From positions 60,105 through 124,104 of the forward strand of contig CAMFBM010000002.1 of the NCBI GenBank assembly GCA_945948555.1: a stretch of DNA of 64,000 nucleotides. The letters are read 5' to 3'. The DNA comes from an uncultured Bacteroidales bacterium. Lineage in GTDB: Bacteria > Bacteroidota > Bacteroidia > Bacteroidales > UBA932. The notes beneath the pieces were generated by a model, which saw only the letters and a list, made by a program, of their open reading frames with translations, was not told the origin of the DNA and made no database searches. Below are positions 11,639-22,694 of the stretch, piece by piece (the first letter of the stretch is position 1; every line of letters begins with the position of its first letter). Made by a program: the position numbers and the translations under genes.

Positions 11639-12843
11639 TGGCGAAGAAGTCACACGATTATTGTATGTTCTGCGGCAGGGGGGCCGATGAGGTTCAGTTG
11701 CTTCAGGGTGATGGAGCCTGCATCTGCACTGAGTGCATTCAGAGGTCCTACGAATATATCAGGGAGGCCGGTCTGACTGCAAAGCCAGTCCACGGGAAAA
11801 TCGATTCCCTGATGACCCCGGCGCAGATTACGGCAAAACTTGATGAATATGTCATCGGACAGGAAAGGGCAAAAAGGCTCCTGTCCGTTGCCGTGTACAA
11901 CCACTACAAACGCATCAATCACAATCTTGATGCTAAGGATGATGTCGAGATTGAGAAATCCAACATTCTGATGGTTGGACCTACAGGAACCGGAAAGACC
12001 CTGATTGCAAGAACCATAGCCCGTCTGCTGAAAGTCCCTTTCACCATAGTCGATGCTACTGTTCTCACTGAGGCCGGTTACGTGGGAGAGGATGTGGAGA
12101 GCCTTTTGTCAAGGCTGCTGCAGGAAGCTGACTATGATGTCGATCTTGCCCAGAGAGGCATTGTCTTCATCGACGAAATCGACAAGATTGCCCGAAAGAG
12201 TGACAATCCTTCCATTACGCGCGATGTTTCCGGTGAGGGAGTCCAGCAGGCCTTGCTCAAGCTGCTTGAGGGAAGTGTGGTGAATGTCCCTCCGCAGGGA
12301 GGCCGCAAGCATCCCGAGCAGGAGTTCATCAAGGTTGACACCAAGAATATCCTGTTTATATGTGGAGGTGCCTTTGAGGGTATAGAAAGGCGGATTGCCC
12401 AGAGGCTGAATACTCAGGTAATAGGCTACGGTGCTGCAAACAAGCAGAAAATCGACAAGGAAAATCTCCTTCAGTACGTTTCGGCTGCGGATCTGCGGTC
12501 TTACGGTCTGATTCCTGAAATAATAGGCCGTCTTCCTGTGGTCACCTATCTGGACCAGCTGGACAGGCAGGCTCTGCTCAGGATTCTCACGGAGCCGAAG
12601 AATGCCATAATCCGCCAGTATGAAAGGCTCTTTGAGATGGATGGCATCAAACTTAAGATCGGCAAGGGTGTTCTTGACCTCATTGTCGACACTGCAATTG
12701 AGAACAAACTCGGTGCGAGGGGACTCCGTTCCATCTGCGAAAAAATAATGACGGATGCAATGTTTGATGCTCCGTCATCATCTTCCCGCGTTTTCAATCT
12801 TACTCTGGATTACGCCAAGTCAAGACTTCAGGCAACGGACTGA
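11638..12843 (+). CDS. clpX: ATP-dependent Clp protease ATP-binding subunit
   Basis: N-terminal Cys4 zinc finger (CMFCGR...CICTEC), Walker A GPTGTGKT, Walker [14 protein letters not shown] overlaps the clpP stop. Confidence 0.97.
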   Translation: MAKKSHDYCMFCGRGADEVQLLQGDGACICTECIQRSYEYIREAGLTAKPVHGKIDSLMTPAQITAKLDEYVIGQERAKRLLSVAVYNHYKRINHNLDAKDDVEIEKSNILMVGPTGTGKTLIARTIARLLKVPFTIVDATVLTEAGYVGEDVESLLSRLLQEADYDVDLAQRGIVFIDEIDKIARKSDNPSITRDVSGEGVQQALLKLLEGSVVNVPPQGGRKHPEQEFIKVDTKNILFICGGAFEGIERRIAQRLNTQVIGYGAANKQKIDKENLLQYVSAADLRSYGLIPEIIGRLPVVTYLDQLDRQALLRILTEPKNAIIRQYERLFEMDGIKLKIGKGVLDLIVDTAIENKLGARGLRSICEKIMTDAMFDAPSSSSRVFNLTLDYAKSRLQATD

Positions 12844-12859
12844 CCCGTTTGCTGAAGTC

Positions 12860-14575
12860 CTATTCAGATTTCTTCCCGTCTGTTGATGATGTGTCCTCAG
12901 ACGGGATTGTTGTTTCTGCAGATGTTGAATTATCCTTCTTGTACTTGAAACGGCGGATTTTATGGGTTGCCGTCTTTTCAAAAGGTTCCTTCATCACTTC
13001 GACGGAATTGACTTTGGATGATTTGCTTACGTGCTTGTTCACGAAATTGAGCACAGCCTGTTTGCGGGCTTCCATTTTTTCGAAGAACTCGTCCTCTCCC
13101 TCCTGATCCCAGTCGATGATGTTGTCGTTGAACTGCACGAGGGCGACAAGGTGGCCGTCCCTTTCCATCACGATGGATTCGTTGACTTCGTCCATGTCAT
13201 TGATGACTTTCTCGATTTCCTCAGGATATATGTTCTCACCAGATGGACCGACTATCATGTTGTTGAGCCTTCCCTTGATGTAGAATCTTCCCTTTTCGTC
13301 CTGAACAGCAAGGTCGTTTGTCCTGAACCAGCCGTCGTCTGTGAACACTTCCCGGGTGCGGGCAGGGTCCTTGTAGTAGCCGAGCATCACATTGTCACCC
13401 TTGACGACGATTTCTCCCTCTCCGGTCTCAGGATTTACGTTGTTCAGACGCACGGAGACCCCCCAGGCTGCCCCTCCGGTAGAACCTACCTTTGTCTGTT
13501 TTGTGTTTGCGGTACAGATTAGCGGAGCACATTCGGTCATCCCGTAGCCGATGGCGTAAGGGAAATGTGCTTTCTTTAGGAATGCTTCCACTGTGGAGTC
13601 GAGTTTTGCCCCGCCTATTCCGAAGAACTTGATTCGTCCTCCGAATATGGCCTTGAGTTTCATACCGATCAGACCGTAGAGCAGCGACGGCATCTTCTCC
13701 TTCATCCATTTGAGCACCCGGCTTTTGGAAATGGTCGTCAGGACGCTATTCTTGTAGATTTTCTCGATGATCAGAGGCACGGAGAGCATCACCGTCGGCT
13801 TGACCACCTTGAGGGCGGACAGAAGCACGGAAGGTGTAGGCGGCTTCTGGAGGTAATACACACAGGCTCCCACATAGATAGGGTAAAGCACTCCGATGCT
13901 CATCTCGTATGTGTGCGGCATCGGCAGAATCGACAGCCATTTGTCCTTCTCGGTACATTTGTGCGCGTGGAATGAGATTTTGATGTTTGTCACAAGATTG
14001 CGGTGGCTGAGCATCACTCCCTTTGCGTTTCCGGTCGTGCCGGAGGTATAGATGATTGCAGCAAGGTCGTCAGGCAGGGGACTGATCACCCTTCCGTTGC
14101 AGGTGTAGGCAGAATCGTCCCTTATGATGATGTCCATCTTTTCAATGTCGATGACCAGGACCAGTTTGTCAAGGCATTCCTTGCTGATTTTTCCGAGGAG
14201 CCTTTGGGATACGAAAATCGCCTTGCACTGTGAATGGGTGAGTATATTCGTTACTTCGCTTGATGATGAGTCTGGAAGAATTGGGACTGCAATCCTTCCG
14301 AATGGAACCAGGGAGAACATTGCCACGGTCCAGTTCGGCATATTTTGAGAGAGGATTGCCACCCTGTCTCCGGCACCGATTCCGTACCTCGACAGCCTTG
14401 CGGAAACTTCGTTGCATTTCTTGCGGAATTCTCCATAGGTGTAACGCATGTCCGAATCGAGCATTACTGACATCTTGTTCTTCTCGAAGATTGTGGTCGA
14501 GTATTCAAACAGTTTTCCCAAGGTGTCGACATACTTCTCTCTCCACCTCATAAAATTTCTTGTAAAAAAATCCAT
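12860..14575 (-). CDS. AMP-dependent synthetase / long-chain acyl-CoA ligase
   Basis: 571 aa; IIYTSGTTGNAKGVMLSHRN and YGMTECAPL motifs. Confidence 0.9.
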   Translation of the reverse strand: MDFFTRNFMRWREKYVDTLGKLFEYSTTIFEKNKMSVMLDSDMRYTYGEFRKKCNEVSARLSRYGIGAGDRVAILSQNMPNWTVAMFSLVPFGRIAVPILPDSSSSEVTNILTHSQCKAIFVSQRLLGKISKECLDKLVLVIDIEKMDIIIRDDSAYTCNGRVISPLPDDLAAIIYTSGTTGNAKGVMLSHRNLVTNIKISFHAHKCTEKDKWLSILPMPHTYEMSIGVLYPIYVGACVYYLQKPPTPSVLLSALKVVKPTVMLSVPLIIEKIYKNSVLTTISKSRVLKWMKEKMPSLLYGLIGMKLKAIFGGRIKFFGIGGAKLDSTVEAFLKKAHFPYAIGYGMTECAPLICTANTKQTKVGSTGGAAWGVSVRLNNVNPETGEGEIVVKGDNVMLGYYKDPARTREVFTDDGWFRTNDLAVQDEKGRFYIKGRLNNMIVGPSGENIYPEEIEKVINDMDEVNESIVMERDGHLVALVQFNDNIIDWDQEGEDEFFEKMEARKQAVLNFVNKHVSKSSKVNSVEVMKEPFEKTATHKIRRFKYKKDNSTSAETTIPSEDTSSTDGKKSE

Positions 14576-14584
14576 ATCAGGAAT

Positions 14585-15136
14585 TTAATGTGTGATGTAC
14601 ATACCAGGATGCTTCCCGACAAGATGCATCTTTTCAAATTCTTCCTGTACTCTCTTCAGGTCGGCCTTCGCATCGTCCGTCAGTTCGAACTTGCACTTGA
14701 TGCCGACGTGTTTCGTCCCCCAGTCGAAATAGCAGAGATAGACCGGCACTCCGGTTTCCTTTGCAATAGTGTGGAAGCCGGCCTTCCATCTTCTGACAGG
14801 CTGCCTTGTGCCTTCCGGGGCGATTGCGAGATGGAATTTCTCCCTTTTCTCCATTTCCCTTATGACACTCAGCACTATTGCCGAAGGGTTCTTCTTGTTG
14901 ACAGGAATCCCGCCCATCTTGCGGATGATTGGCCCGAGAGGCCATTTGAACATCTCCTGTTTGACCATGCAGAGGGCATCCCCTCCGACAGACTGGTAGA
15001 ACAGGTAGGCGACCACAAAATCCCAGATTGAAGTGTGCGGGGCTCCTAGCAGGATGCATTTGTCTTCGGGTGCCGTGCCCCCGTCAGGTGTCCATCCCCA
15101 GGCTTTCAGCAGAAATCTGCAAAATTTTCTCCACAT
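14585..15136 (-). CDS. PlsC-like 1-acyl-glycerol-3-phosphate acyltransferase family protein
   Basis: 183 aa; GAPHTSIWDF (HxxxxD-like) and APEGTR motifs; next to acyl-CoA ligase. Confidence 0.8.
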   Translation of the reverse strand: MWRKFCRFLLKAWGWTPDGGTAPEDKCILLGAPHTSIWDFVVAYLFYQSVGGDALCMVKQEMFKWPLGPIIRKMGGIPVNKKNPSAIVLSVIREMEKREKFHLAIAPEGTRQPVRRWKAGFHTIAKETGVPVYLCYFDWGTKHVGIKCKFELTDDAKADLKRVQEEFEKMHLVGKHPGMYITH

Positions 15137-15146
15137 ACCTTATATA

Positions 15147-17048
15147 TTATATGTTTATATCTTCCAATTCCTCCTCGCTCTTGAGGTTCTGCCTGATGAA
15201 GTTCTGGCGGTCAATCGTGTTGTCTCCCATATAGAACTCAAGCAGTTCGGCAATGCTTTCCTCGTCACTCAGTTTGACAATGTCCAGTCTCATATCTTCT
15301 CCGATGAAATTCACGAACTCGTCCGAAGAGATTTCTCCGAGACCTTTGAACCTCGTGATTTCCACTCCCTTGCCGAGTTTCCTGATGGCCTGTTCCTTCT
15401 CCTCCGGAGAATAGCAGTAGCGGATTTCCTTCTTGTTGCGGACCCTGAAAAGAGGGGTCTGGAGGATGTGCACGTGGCCTCTTCTGACAAGGTCGGGGTA
15501 GTATTTAAGGAAGAAGGTGAGCACCAGCATCCTGATGTGCATTCCGTCGTCATCGGCATCGGTCGCCACAATGATGTTGTTGTACCTGAGATTGTCCATA
15601 TCGTCCTCAACCCCGAGGGCGGCAATGAGAAGGTTCAGTTCCTCGTTCTCGGCAACCCTCTTGCGGCTTTCCTTGTAGCAGTTGATCGGCTTTCCCCTGA
15701 GGCTGAAAACGGCCTGGTTCTCGGCGTTTCTCACCTTGGTGATGGTTCCGCTCGCGGAGTCTCCCTCGGTGATGAAGATGCTCGTCAGTTCGGTCTCGTC
15801 CTGCCGGCCTTTCGCAAGTTTGTCGTTGTAGTGAATCTTGCAGTCACGAAGCTTCTTGTTGTAGACATTCGTCCTCTTGTTGCGCTCTTTGGTCTTTTTC
15901 TGTATTCCGGAAATTTCCTTGCGCTCTTTCTCCGATGAGGCGATTTTTTCCTGCATCACCGGAGCGATGTCCTTGTGGATGTGCAGATAGTTGTCAAGAT
16001 TCGTCTTGATGAAGTCGTTGACAAAACTGCGGATGGTAGGTCCTGTGTCCTGAACGGTCTGGCCATCCTTCTTGACATTCTTTTCCCACATATATGTGGA
16101 ACCGAGCTTGATCTTTGTCTGCGACTCGAAGTGAGGCTCCTGAATCTGGATGCTGATGGCCCCCACGATGCCCTGACGGATGTCCTCCGGGGCATAGTCT
16201 TTCTTGAAGAACTCCTTGAGGGTCTTGACGATGGCCTCCCTGAATGCAGCCAGGTGCGTTCCGCCGTCGCGGGTATTCTGTCCGTTGACGAATGAGAGGA
16301 TGTTCTCCCCGTAACTGTTTCCGTGGGTAAGGACTATTTCTATGTCCTTGCCTTCCAGATGAATAGGAGGATATAACGGCTCTTCCGACATCGAATCGTT
16401 GATCAGGTCGAGAAGACCGTTGTCGGATTTGTAAACCGTCCCGTTCAGGTTGAGGCTCAGACCTCTTTTCAGATATGCGTAATTTTTGACGAGAGGCTCG
16501 ACATATTCCATCCTGTACTCCACGTTCTCCCCGAACATATCCCTGTCTGCGGTAAAGCGTGTCAGGGTGCCGTTCTTCTCCTTTGTCGCCCTTCTGCCGC
16601 TTTCGATGAGCACTCCCCTCGAATAATGCGCGAACGAACTTTCGCCGTCCCTGAAGGACTCCACATAGAAGTCATCGGACAGGGCATTCACGGCCTTTGT
16701 TCCCACACCGTTGAGACCTACGGATTTCTGGAATGCCTCATCGTCGAATTTGCCTCCGGTGTTCAGCTTGCTGGTCACATCCACCACGGAGTTGAGCGGA
16801 ATACCGCGTCCGTAGTCCCTTACGGTCACCTGCCGGCCTTCGACATTGATGGATATGGTTTTCCCGAAGCCCATCGTGAACTCGTCAATCGAGTTGTCCA
16901 CAATCTCTTTCAGAAGCACGTATATTCCGTCACTCGGGTTGTCCCCGTTTCCCAACCGTCCGATGTACATTCCTGCCCTGCGCCGGATGTGTTCGTTCCA
17001 TTCGAGGGTCTGAATGTTGTCTTCGGTATATTTAACTTCGTTCGCCAT
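15147..17048 (-). CDS. parE: DNA topoisomerase IV subunit B (GyrB/ParE family)
   Basis: 633 aa; IVDNSIDEFTMG, DYGRGIP, TEGDSASGTI, ATDADDDGMHIRM; distinct from gyrB at 3156. Confidence 0.92.
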   Translation of the reverse strand: MANEVKYTEDNIQTLEWNEHIRRRAGMYIGRLGNGDNPSDGIYVLLKEIVDNSIDEFTMGFGKTISINVEGRQVTVRDYGRGIPLNSVVDVTSKLNTGGKFDDEAFQKSVGLNGVGTKAVNALSDDFYVESFRDGESSFAHYSRGVLIESGRRATKEKNGTLTRFTADRDMFGENVEYRMEYVEPLVKNYAYLKRGLSLNLNGTVYKSDNGLLDLINDSMSEEPLYPPIHLEGKDIEIVLTHGNSYGENILSFVNGQNTRDGGTHLAAFREAIVKTLKEFFKKDYAPEDIRQGIVGAISIQIQEPHFESQTKIKLGSTYMWEKNVKKDGQTVQDTGPTIRSFVNDFIKTNLDNYLHIHKDIAPVMQEKIASSEKERKEISGIQKKTKERNKRTNVYNKKLRDCKIHYNDKLAKGRQDETELTSIFITEGDSASGTITKVRNAENQAVFSLRGKPINCYKESRKRVAENEELNLLIAALGVEDDMDNLRYNNIIVATDADDDGMHIRMLVLTFFLKYYPDLVRRGHVHILQTPLFRVRNKKEIRYCYSPEEKEQAIRKLGKGVEITRFKGLGEISSDEFVNFIGEDMRLDIVKLSDEESIAELLEFYMGDNTIDRQNFIRQNLKSEEELEDINI

Positions 17049-17094
17049 ATAATTCTCGCAATATCCCGCAAAGGTACAAAAAACATTTGAAAAG

Positions 17095-17125
17095 TTTGTA
17101 AAAAGAAATAAATGGCATATCTTTG
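17095..17125 (+). promoter_or_regulatory. Candidate Bacteroidetes promoter for the DUF4493/PCMD operon
   Basis: TTTG (17095-17098) - N19 - TATCTTTG (17118-17125), about 30 nt upstream of ATG 17156. Confidence 0.6.
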
Positions 17126-17155
17126 CCCGGATTTGTACTCAAATTTCTTAACCAA

Positions 17156-19300
17156 ATGAGACGAGTAAGAAAACTACCTATCATCGTTCTGGCAGTCCTT
17201 ATGACTTCCTGCGCTGACAGGCTGCAGGACTCCGGAAACCTTGAACAGCAGGGCATTGGAGAAGTCGTCCTGAACCTCAGTGCCGATGCCGGAACGCAAA
17301 TCAAGGCAGAAAGCCCTCATGAGGGCATTCCCGTCGATGCTTTCAGTGTGGAGATATTCAACTCCTCGTCAATCAGACTCTACTGTCAGAAATTCGAGCA
17401 GGCAAAGGCCGAGACAATCTCTCTCAATTCAGGAGAATACCGTCTTCTTGCGAAGTACGGGGATTCCCTCGGAGTGGGATTCGACAAGCCTTTCTATCTT
17501 GCCGACCAACCTTTCACGGTCCGTCCTCAGACCAAGGAAACCGTTGAAGCAGTGGCGCGCCTGGCCAATGTTAAGGTTGCCGTGGAGTTTGGTGACAATC
17601 TGAAGGCAGCCTATCCCGATTTCTACGCGGTTGTAAGGAACACTTCGGCCAATGTGAAATCTTCCCTCAAATTCCTTAAGGACGAGACCCGCAGGGGGTA
17701 TATCCCGGGCGGAGACCTGGTCGTGGAACTCTATGCCGACGTGGATGGAAAGTGGATGTATTATGAGGCTCCGGCCCAGACCTGCTTTCCGAATGATTTC
17801 GTGACATTTAGAATCGACACGGCTTCCAATTACGGTGACCTTGTGATAAATGTCCTGGTGGACACCTCGACGGATCAGATTGAAAAGACAATAGAAATTC
17901 CCGCTGAAGCGGCATCAGCTCCTGCACCGTCGATTGAAGCCATGGGATTTACCGGGGGACGTTTCCCTATAAAGAGCGGGGATGCATCCGAACATCTTGC
18001 ATATTTCAGCATAATGGCTCCGGGCATTCTTGCTTCCTGCTCCCTTGAAATTGATTCTCCTTACCTTTCATCCATAGGAGTACCTCAAACGGTTGATTTG
18101 CTTTCCTCTACTGCATCCGATGCGCTTGCACCTGCAGGAATATGGTTCGGAGGTGACCTCCAGGCATTGGCCGTGGATCTGAGCGGTCTCGCATCTGTGC
18201 TTGCAAACACCGGTGCGGATCTCGGGACTGACCTCCAGCTTGCCTGCCTGACAATCACTGCCGTTGACCAGAACGGGAGGACGGGAACAGCCTCGGTTGC
18301 CTACGATCTTCTTCCTGAGGGTTCCATCACACTTGACCCCGGAATGGTCTGGGCAAGGAAGGTGACAGGGGCATCAGCCCGTCTGACATCCTCTGCAGGA
18401 GACCCTTTGAAGATGTCCTTCCAGTATTCTTCCGACGGATTGCAATGGAATGATATTCCGGTGACCGTTTCCGGCAGGAATCTTCAGGCTCAGAACATTG
18501 AAGGGCTTGCTCCCGGAACTGAATATTCTTTCAGACTGCTCTATGACGGGATTTACACCCTTGACAGCAAGACGGTCACTACCGAGACTGCAGCCCAGGT
18601 CGGCAATGCCGGATTCGAGCAGTGGACCGTGACTCCATGGCGTACGACATCATTGTATGAGCCTTTCCCTGACGCAGCCTCCCAGTGGTGGGATGTGAAC
18701 AGCAAGGTTTCTATGCCTGACAACAGTTATGCGACATACGCTTGCTTCAAATGTATGCCTACGGTAACCTACAGCAGCAATACCGTTCACTCCGGTTCGT
18801 CTGCTGCTCAGATAACTACAATTAATGTGGGAAGCACAAATAGTGTCCTGTGGACCAACGGTACCTGGTATGTCGGTGAACTTTTCATCGGTGATGCCGA
18901 TTCGAACGGCAGCAAGGTCAGGGACGGACATTCATTCTACTCACGCCCGTCTGCGTTGAATTTTTGGTACCATTTCACCACGCCGGTATCGAATGCCGAG
19001 CGCTTTGGCGTTGAAGTCTATGTGAGGGACTCTGGCGGGACCGTGATTGCCGGGGCGTCTTTCAGTGAGGGACAAACCACATCCGGATGGACCAGGATGT
19101 CGTTGCCGCTGAATTATTCTGCAGTCAATGTGAAGGCTGCATCTATCAGCATTTCCTTCAAGTCTTCTGCAAACGGCAGTCATTCCTGCAATGCCGGAGG
19201 AAGCTGGATTGAAATCGCCGGGGAAACAAGAAGCGGAGATTCCAAACGGGTGAAACTCAGTTCAACGCTTTTTGTTGATGATGTTGAACTTGTTTATTGA
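17156..19300 (+). CDS. DUF4493-like / FN3-like / PCMD-like surface lipoprotein
   Basis: Lipobox LMTSCADR; DUF4493-like N-terminus, FN3-like middle, jelly-roll-like C-terminus ending FVDDVELVY; ORF track start 17123 is probably too early. Confidence 0.7.
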   Translation: MRRVRKLPIIVLAVLMTSCADRLQDSGNLEQQGIGEVVLNLSADAGTQIKAESPHEGIPVDAFSVEIFNSSSIRLYCQKFEQAKAETISLNSGEYRLLAKYGDSLGVGFDKPFYLADQPFTVRPQTKETVEAVARLANVKVAVEFGDNLKAAYPDFYAVVRNTSANVKSSLKFLKDETRRGYIPGGDLVVELYADVDGKWMYYEAPAQTCFPNDFVTFRIDTASNYGDLVINVLVDTSTDQIEKTIEIPAEAASAPAPSIEAMGFTGGRFPIKSGDASEHLAYFSIMAPGILASCSLEIDSPYLSSIGVPQTVDLLSSTASDALAPAGIWFGGDLQALAVDLSGLASVLANTGADLGTDLQLACLTITAVDQNGRTGTASVAYDLLPEGSITLDPGMVWARKVTGASARLTSSAGDPLKMSFQYSSDGLQWNDIPVTVSGRNLQAQNIEGLAPGTEYSFRLLYDGIYTLDSKTVTTETAAQVGNAGFEQWTVTPWRTTSLYEPFPDAASQWWDVNSKVSMPDNSYATYACFKCMPTVTYSSNTVHSGSSAAQITTINVGSTNSVLWTNGTWYVGELFIGDADSNGSKVRDGHSFYSRPSALNFWYHFTTPVSNAERFGVEVYVRDSGGTVIAGASFSEGQTTSGWTRMSLPLNYSAVNVKAASISISFKSSANGSHSCNAGGSWIEIAGETRSGDSKRVKLSSTLFVDDVELVY

Positions 19301-19312
19301 TATTATTGAAAT

Positions 19313-20545
19313 ATGAAAAAGTATATAATATATATTTTGATGCTGTCGGTGGCTCTGCTGTCGGCAGGATGCAAGAAATCGGTCCCGGGACCGTCACAAG
19401 GGTTCGGAAAAGTGGCTTTCTCTTTGTCAGCCACAGGAGAATATGTAACCAAGGCATCCGAAGTTGATGTCAATCTTTTTACGGTCAAAATTACCAGGCC
19501 TTCGGACGGCTGGACAAAGAGTTTTGACTCCTTTGGCTCAATGCCGCAGGCAATAGAACTCCCGGAGGGTGCATATACCGTTGAGGTTTCGTCCCCTGAC
19601 GCCCTTCCTGCCGCCTTTGACCAGCCGGTTTACGGTGCGTCTGCGAATTTTGCCGTCAGGGTGGGGGAGACCGTTCCTGTCAGTCTGACTGCGACTCTGC
19701 AGAATATGATGGTGACCCTGAATCCCGATTCGAATTTCCTGAATGAACTGTCAAGTTTTACGGTAACGATTTCAAACGGAGAAGGTGCCGTCCATTCGCT
19801 TTTCTGGACGACTTCAGACATCAAGAACGGTCCGAAGGACGGATATTTCTCTGTTGCCCCTCTTTCAATCCACGTGGACGGCTACCGTGCCATTGACGGA
19901 GCCTACGCCTCGTTTGACGGCAGGATTACCGACGTGGCTGCAAGAGACCACCACATCATCAACCTTTCTGCCAAGACCACCGGTCAGGTGGGAGGAATCA
20001 CCATCACTGTGGATTACACTACAAATGACAAGACCTCTGACATAGAAGTTCCTGGACTTGACGAGATTCCTGTTGACGGACCAGACCCTGAACCGGACCC
20101 TGATCCTGATCCTGAACCGGAACCGGGTGTTGCGGCTCCTTCCCTCGAATGGGCTGCCAATCCGGATTTCCTACCTGTCCCGATTACAGACAATGCAGAT
20201 GCCGACCTTGTCGTGAAGGCTCCTGGAGTCATCAGGGACTTTATCGTGACCGTCAGCGAAAATTTCAAGCCGGCCATTGCCGCCATAGCTTCTGAAGACG
20301 GCTCCGTCACCGATATGGACTTGATCAACAACCAGTATCTGATCACTATGCTTGCAGAAGTGGCACCGTCGCTTCCGACAGGCAATTCCCTGAAGGGACA
20401 GACTGTCGTTGACTTCCCGCTTTCCGCACTGGTTCCTATGATTGCAGGTGTCGGAAATTCCGGCGAGGACTACATATTTACCCTCCACGTGACTGACGAA
20501 CTTGGTCAGAAACTCGTTAAATCACTGACTTTCCACCTTGAATAA
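19313..20545 (+). CDS. DUF4493-like lipoprotein with acidic Asp-Pro/Glu-Pro linker
   Basis: Lipobox LLSAGCKKS; 410 aa; linker GPDPEPDPDPDPEPEPG. Confidence 0.7.
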   Translation: MKKYIIYILMLSVALLSAGCKKSVPGPSQGFGKVAFSLSATGEYVTKASEVDVNLFTVKITRPSDGWTKSFDSFGSMPQAIELPEGAYTVEVSSPDALPAAFDQPVYGASANFAVRVGETVPVSLTATLQNMMVTLNPDSNFLNELSSFTVTISNGEGAVHSLFWTTSDIKNGPKDGYFSVAPLSIHVDGYRAIDGAYASFDGRITDVAARDHHIINLSAKTTGQVGGITITVDYTTNDKTSDIEVPGLDEIPVDGPDPEPDPDPDPEPEPGVAAPSLEWAANPDFLPVPITDNADADLVVKAPGVIRDFIVTVSENFKPAIAAIASEDGSVTDMDLINNQYLITMLAEVAPSLPTGNSLKGQTVVDFPLSALVPMIAGVGNSGEDYIFTLHVTDELGQKLVKSLTFHLE

Positions 20546-20555
20546 GTCCCTCAGT

Positions 20556-22694
20556 ATGAAAAGAATCATATCATATATGATGACGGCTCTCCTTCTCCTT
20601 GCCGTCTCCTGCACCAGGTCGTTGCAGGAGGACGGAACGGGGTATCTGTCCGTCAGTCTTGAGAGGGACGATAAACTGATTCTGAAGGCTGCCCAGGCTC
20701 CTTCGGATGATATGACATTCTCTCTCTCCGTCTATCGCGGAGCGGAACTGGTCACTACTGTCGAAGACTACAGAACCCTCCAGACACAGCCTCTGGAACT
20801 CCTTTCCGGGAAGTACCGTGTCGTGGCAAGTTCCGGCACCGATGCCGAGGCTGCCATTGAATCTCCTTACTATGAAGGCTCTGCTGAGGTCACTGTTCCT
20901 GTGAACAAGACCGTCAGTGCGCAGATTGTCTGCACTCTCGCGAATGTAAAGGTGACAGCCGCCTTTGACGATGCCATCAAGGATGCCTTTCCGGAGTACC
21001 AGGTCACTCTCAGCAATTCAGGCACTCAGACCGTCGTCCTGGGCAATCTTGAGGGAACGGCGGACAAGGCTGCATATCTCAGGGCTGACGGCGTTCTCAG
21101 ATGGGAACTCTCGATGAAGAATTCTGACGGACAGGTCTATCGGACATCCGGACAGTTCGACAATGTGAAACCTCGCCAGTACTATGCCCTGAACTTTACC
21201 CTTGAGGAATCCCCTGAGGGCGACAACGGAGCATTCGTTATCCGCGTGACCGTTGACGAGTCGATGACCGAGAAGGAATATGACTTTGTGCTTGATTTCA
21301 CTGAATCCAACATCGCCATTTCCTCAAATGAAGGCTTCAACATTGATTCCGTCGTGTCGGTGCCTGTGGGAGATGCATCAACGAAGATTTTGTCAGTTTC
21401 GGCGGACAAGGGTCTCAAGAGCTTGTTGCTCAATCTTGACGGAACCAAGGAATATGAACTTGTCGGTGCTTCTTCCGATGTTCTGATGGAGTTGACCCTT
21501 TCAGGCATTGTCGTTCCTTACATAGCGTCAGGAGCACTTTCTGCCTCGGTTGACGTTACTGATTTCGTAAGTAATCTTTCTGTCGGTGAACATTCCCTGA
21601 AGATCTCCGCCTACGACCTGCTCAGTCATTACCAGAGCAGGACTGTAAACCTTTCGGTGATGTCGGATGTTGAGGTCGATGCAGTGTCAGCCACTCCTTG
21701 GGCCGGCTTTGCCATCCTCAAGGGAAAATGGTTCAACAGCCAGGCTCCTGCAGGAATGACATTCAGCTACCGCAAGGTCTCCGACAGCCAGTGGCAGAGT
21801 GTCAATGCCGGTTCGTTGTCAATTGACGTGGCCTCAAAGACATTCACGGCTGAGGTTTACTCGCTCGAACCTTCCACAAACTACGAATTCAAGGCAGTTT
21901 CGGATGCAACTCAGGACACCAAGATCATTTCATTCACCACTGATGCAGCAGGAACTGTTTACAACCTGAGTTTCGACGACTGGTGGCAGAACGGAAAGGT
22001 CTGGTATCCGTATGCTTCGGATGCAAACCCGACTGTCTGGGACACAGCCAACGGCGGAACTTCCATCCTGAGCGTCTATCCGACGATTCCTGAGGAAAGC
22101 AATGTTGCCGTGTCCGGAGCGGGTAAGAAGGCCGCAAGGCTTGAGAGCAAGAAAGCCGCCGGAAGGCTTGCCGCAGGAAACATCTACACTGGCAAGTTCG
22201 GAAAGGCGTCTCTCAACCCTGTCGGGGCTACCCTCGAATGGGGAACAGGTTTCACTTCACGCCCAATAGCATTGAAAGGATGGTGCGACTACCGTCCGGT
22301 GGCCATCAACATAGCGAATGATCCGTACACCGCCCTGAAAGGCACTACGGATGTAGCCATGATTCAGATTATGCTTACTGACTGGTCCGCACCGTTCCAG
22401 ATCAACACCGGAAACAAGGTATTCGTGGATCCGCAGACAGAACCGGGCATAATCGCCTTCGGCTCCCTGGATGTCAATGCCACAAGCGGATATGTAGAAT
22501 TCACCATTCCTCTGGAATACAGGAGCCTGACAAGGATTCCAAAATACATCGTCATTGCGGGTGCAGCCAGCAAGTACGGTGACTATTTCACGGGTGGTGT
22601 GGGCAGTGTGCTCTACCTTGACGAATTCCGTCTGGTTTATGATCCGTCGGAACTTACAGAAGAACAACGCCAGAAAGTAAATTACAGACAATGA
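20556..22694 (+). CDS. DUF4493-like / FN3-like / PCMD-like lipoprotein
   Basis: Lipobox LLAVSCTRS; C-terminus FDDWWQNGKVWYPY...GDYFTGGVGSVLYLDEFRLVYDP is paralogous to the 23526 gene; ATG 20556 preferred over 20538. Confidence 0.72.
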   Translation: MKRIISYMMTALLLLAVSCTRSLQEDGTGYLSVSLERDDKLILKAAQAPSDDMTFSLSVYRGAELVTTVEDYRTLQTQPLELLSGKYRVVASSGTDAEAAIESPYYEGSAEVTVPVNKTVSAQIVCTLANVKVTAAFDDAIKDAFPEYQVTLSNSGTQTVVLGNLEGTADKAAYLRADGVLRWELSMKNSDGQVYRTSGQFDNVKPRQYYALNFTLEESPEGDNGAFVIRVTVDESMTEKEYDFVLDFTESNIAISSNEGFNIDSVVSVPVGDASTKILSVSADKGLKSLLLNLDGTKEYELVGASSDVLMELTLSGIVVPYIASGALSASVDVTDFVSNLSVGEHSLKISAYDLLSHYQSRTVNLSVMSDVEVDAVSATPWAGFAILKGKWFNSQAPAGMTFSYRKVSDSQWQSVNAGSLSIDVASKTFTAEVYSLEPSTNYEFKAVSDATQDTKIISFTTDAAGTVYNLSFDDWWQNGKVWYPYASDANPTVWDTANGGTSILSVYPTIPEESNVAVSGAGKKAARLESKKAAGRLAAGNIYTGKFGKASLNPVGATLEWGTGFTSRPIALKGWCDYRPVAINIANDPYTALKGTTDVAMIQIMLTDWSAPFQINTGNKVFVDPQTEPGIIAFGSLDVNATSGYVEFTIPLEYRSLTRIPKYIVIAGAASKYGDYFTGGVGSVLYLDEFRLVYDPSELTEEQRQKVNYRQ

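Noticed and set aside
15033-15938. 301-aa plus-strand ORF antisense to parE
   Set aside because: Opposite strand has strong ParE TOPRIM motifs; no domain in this frame
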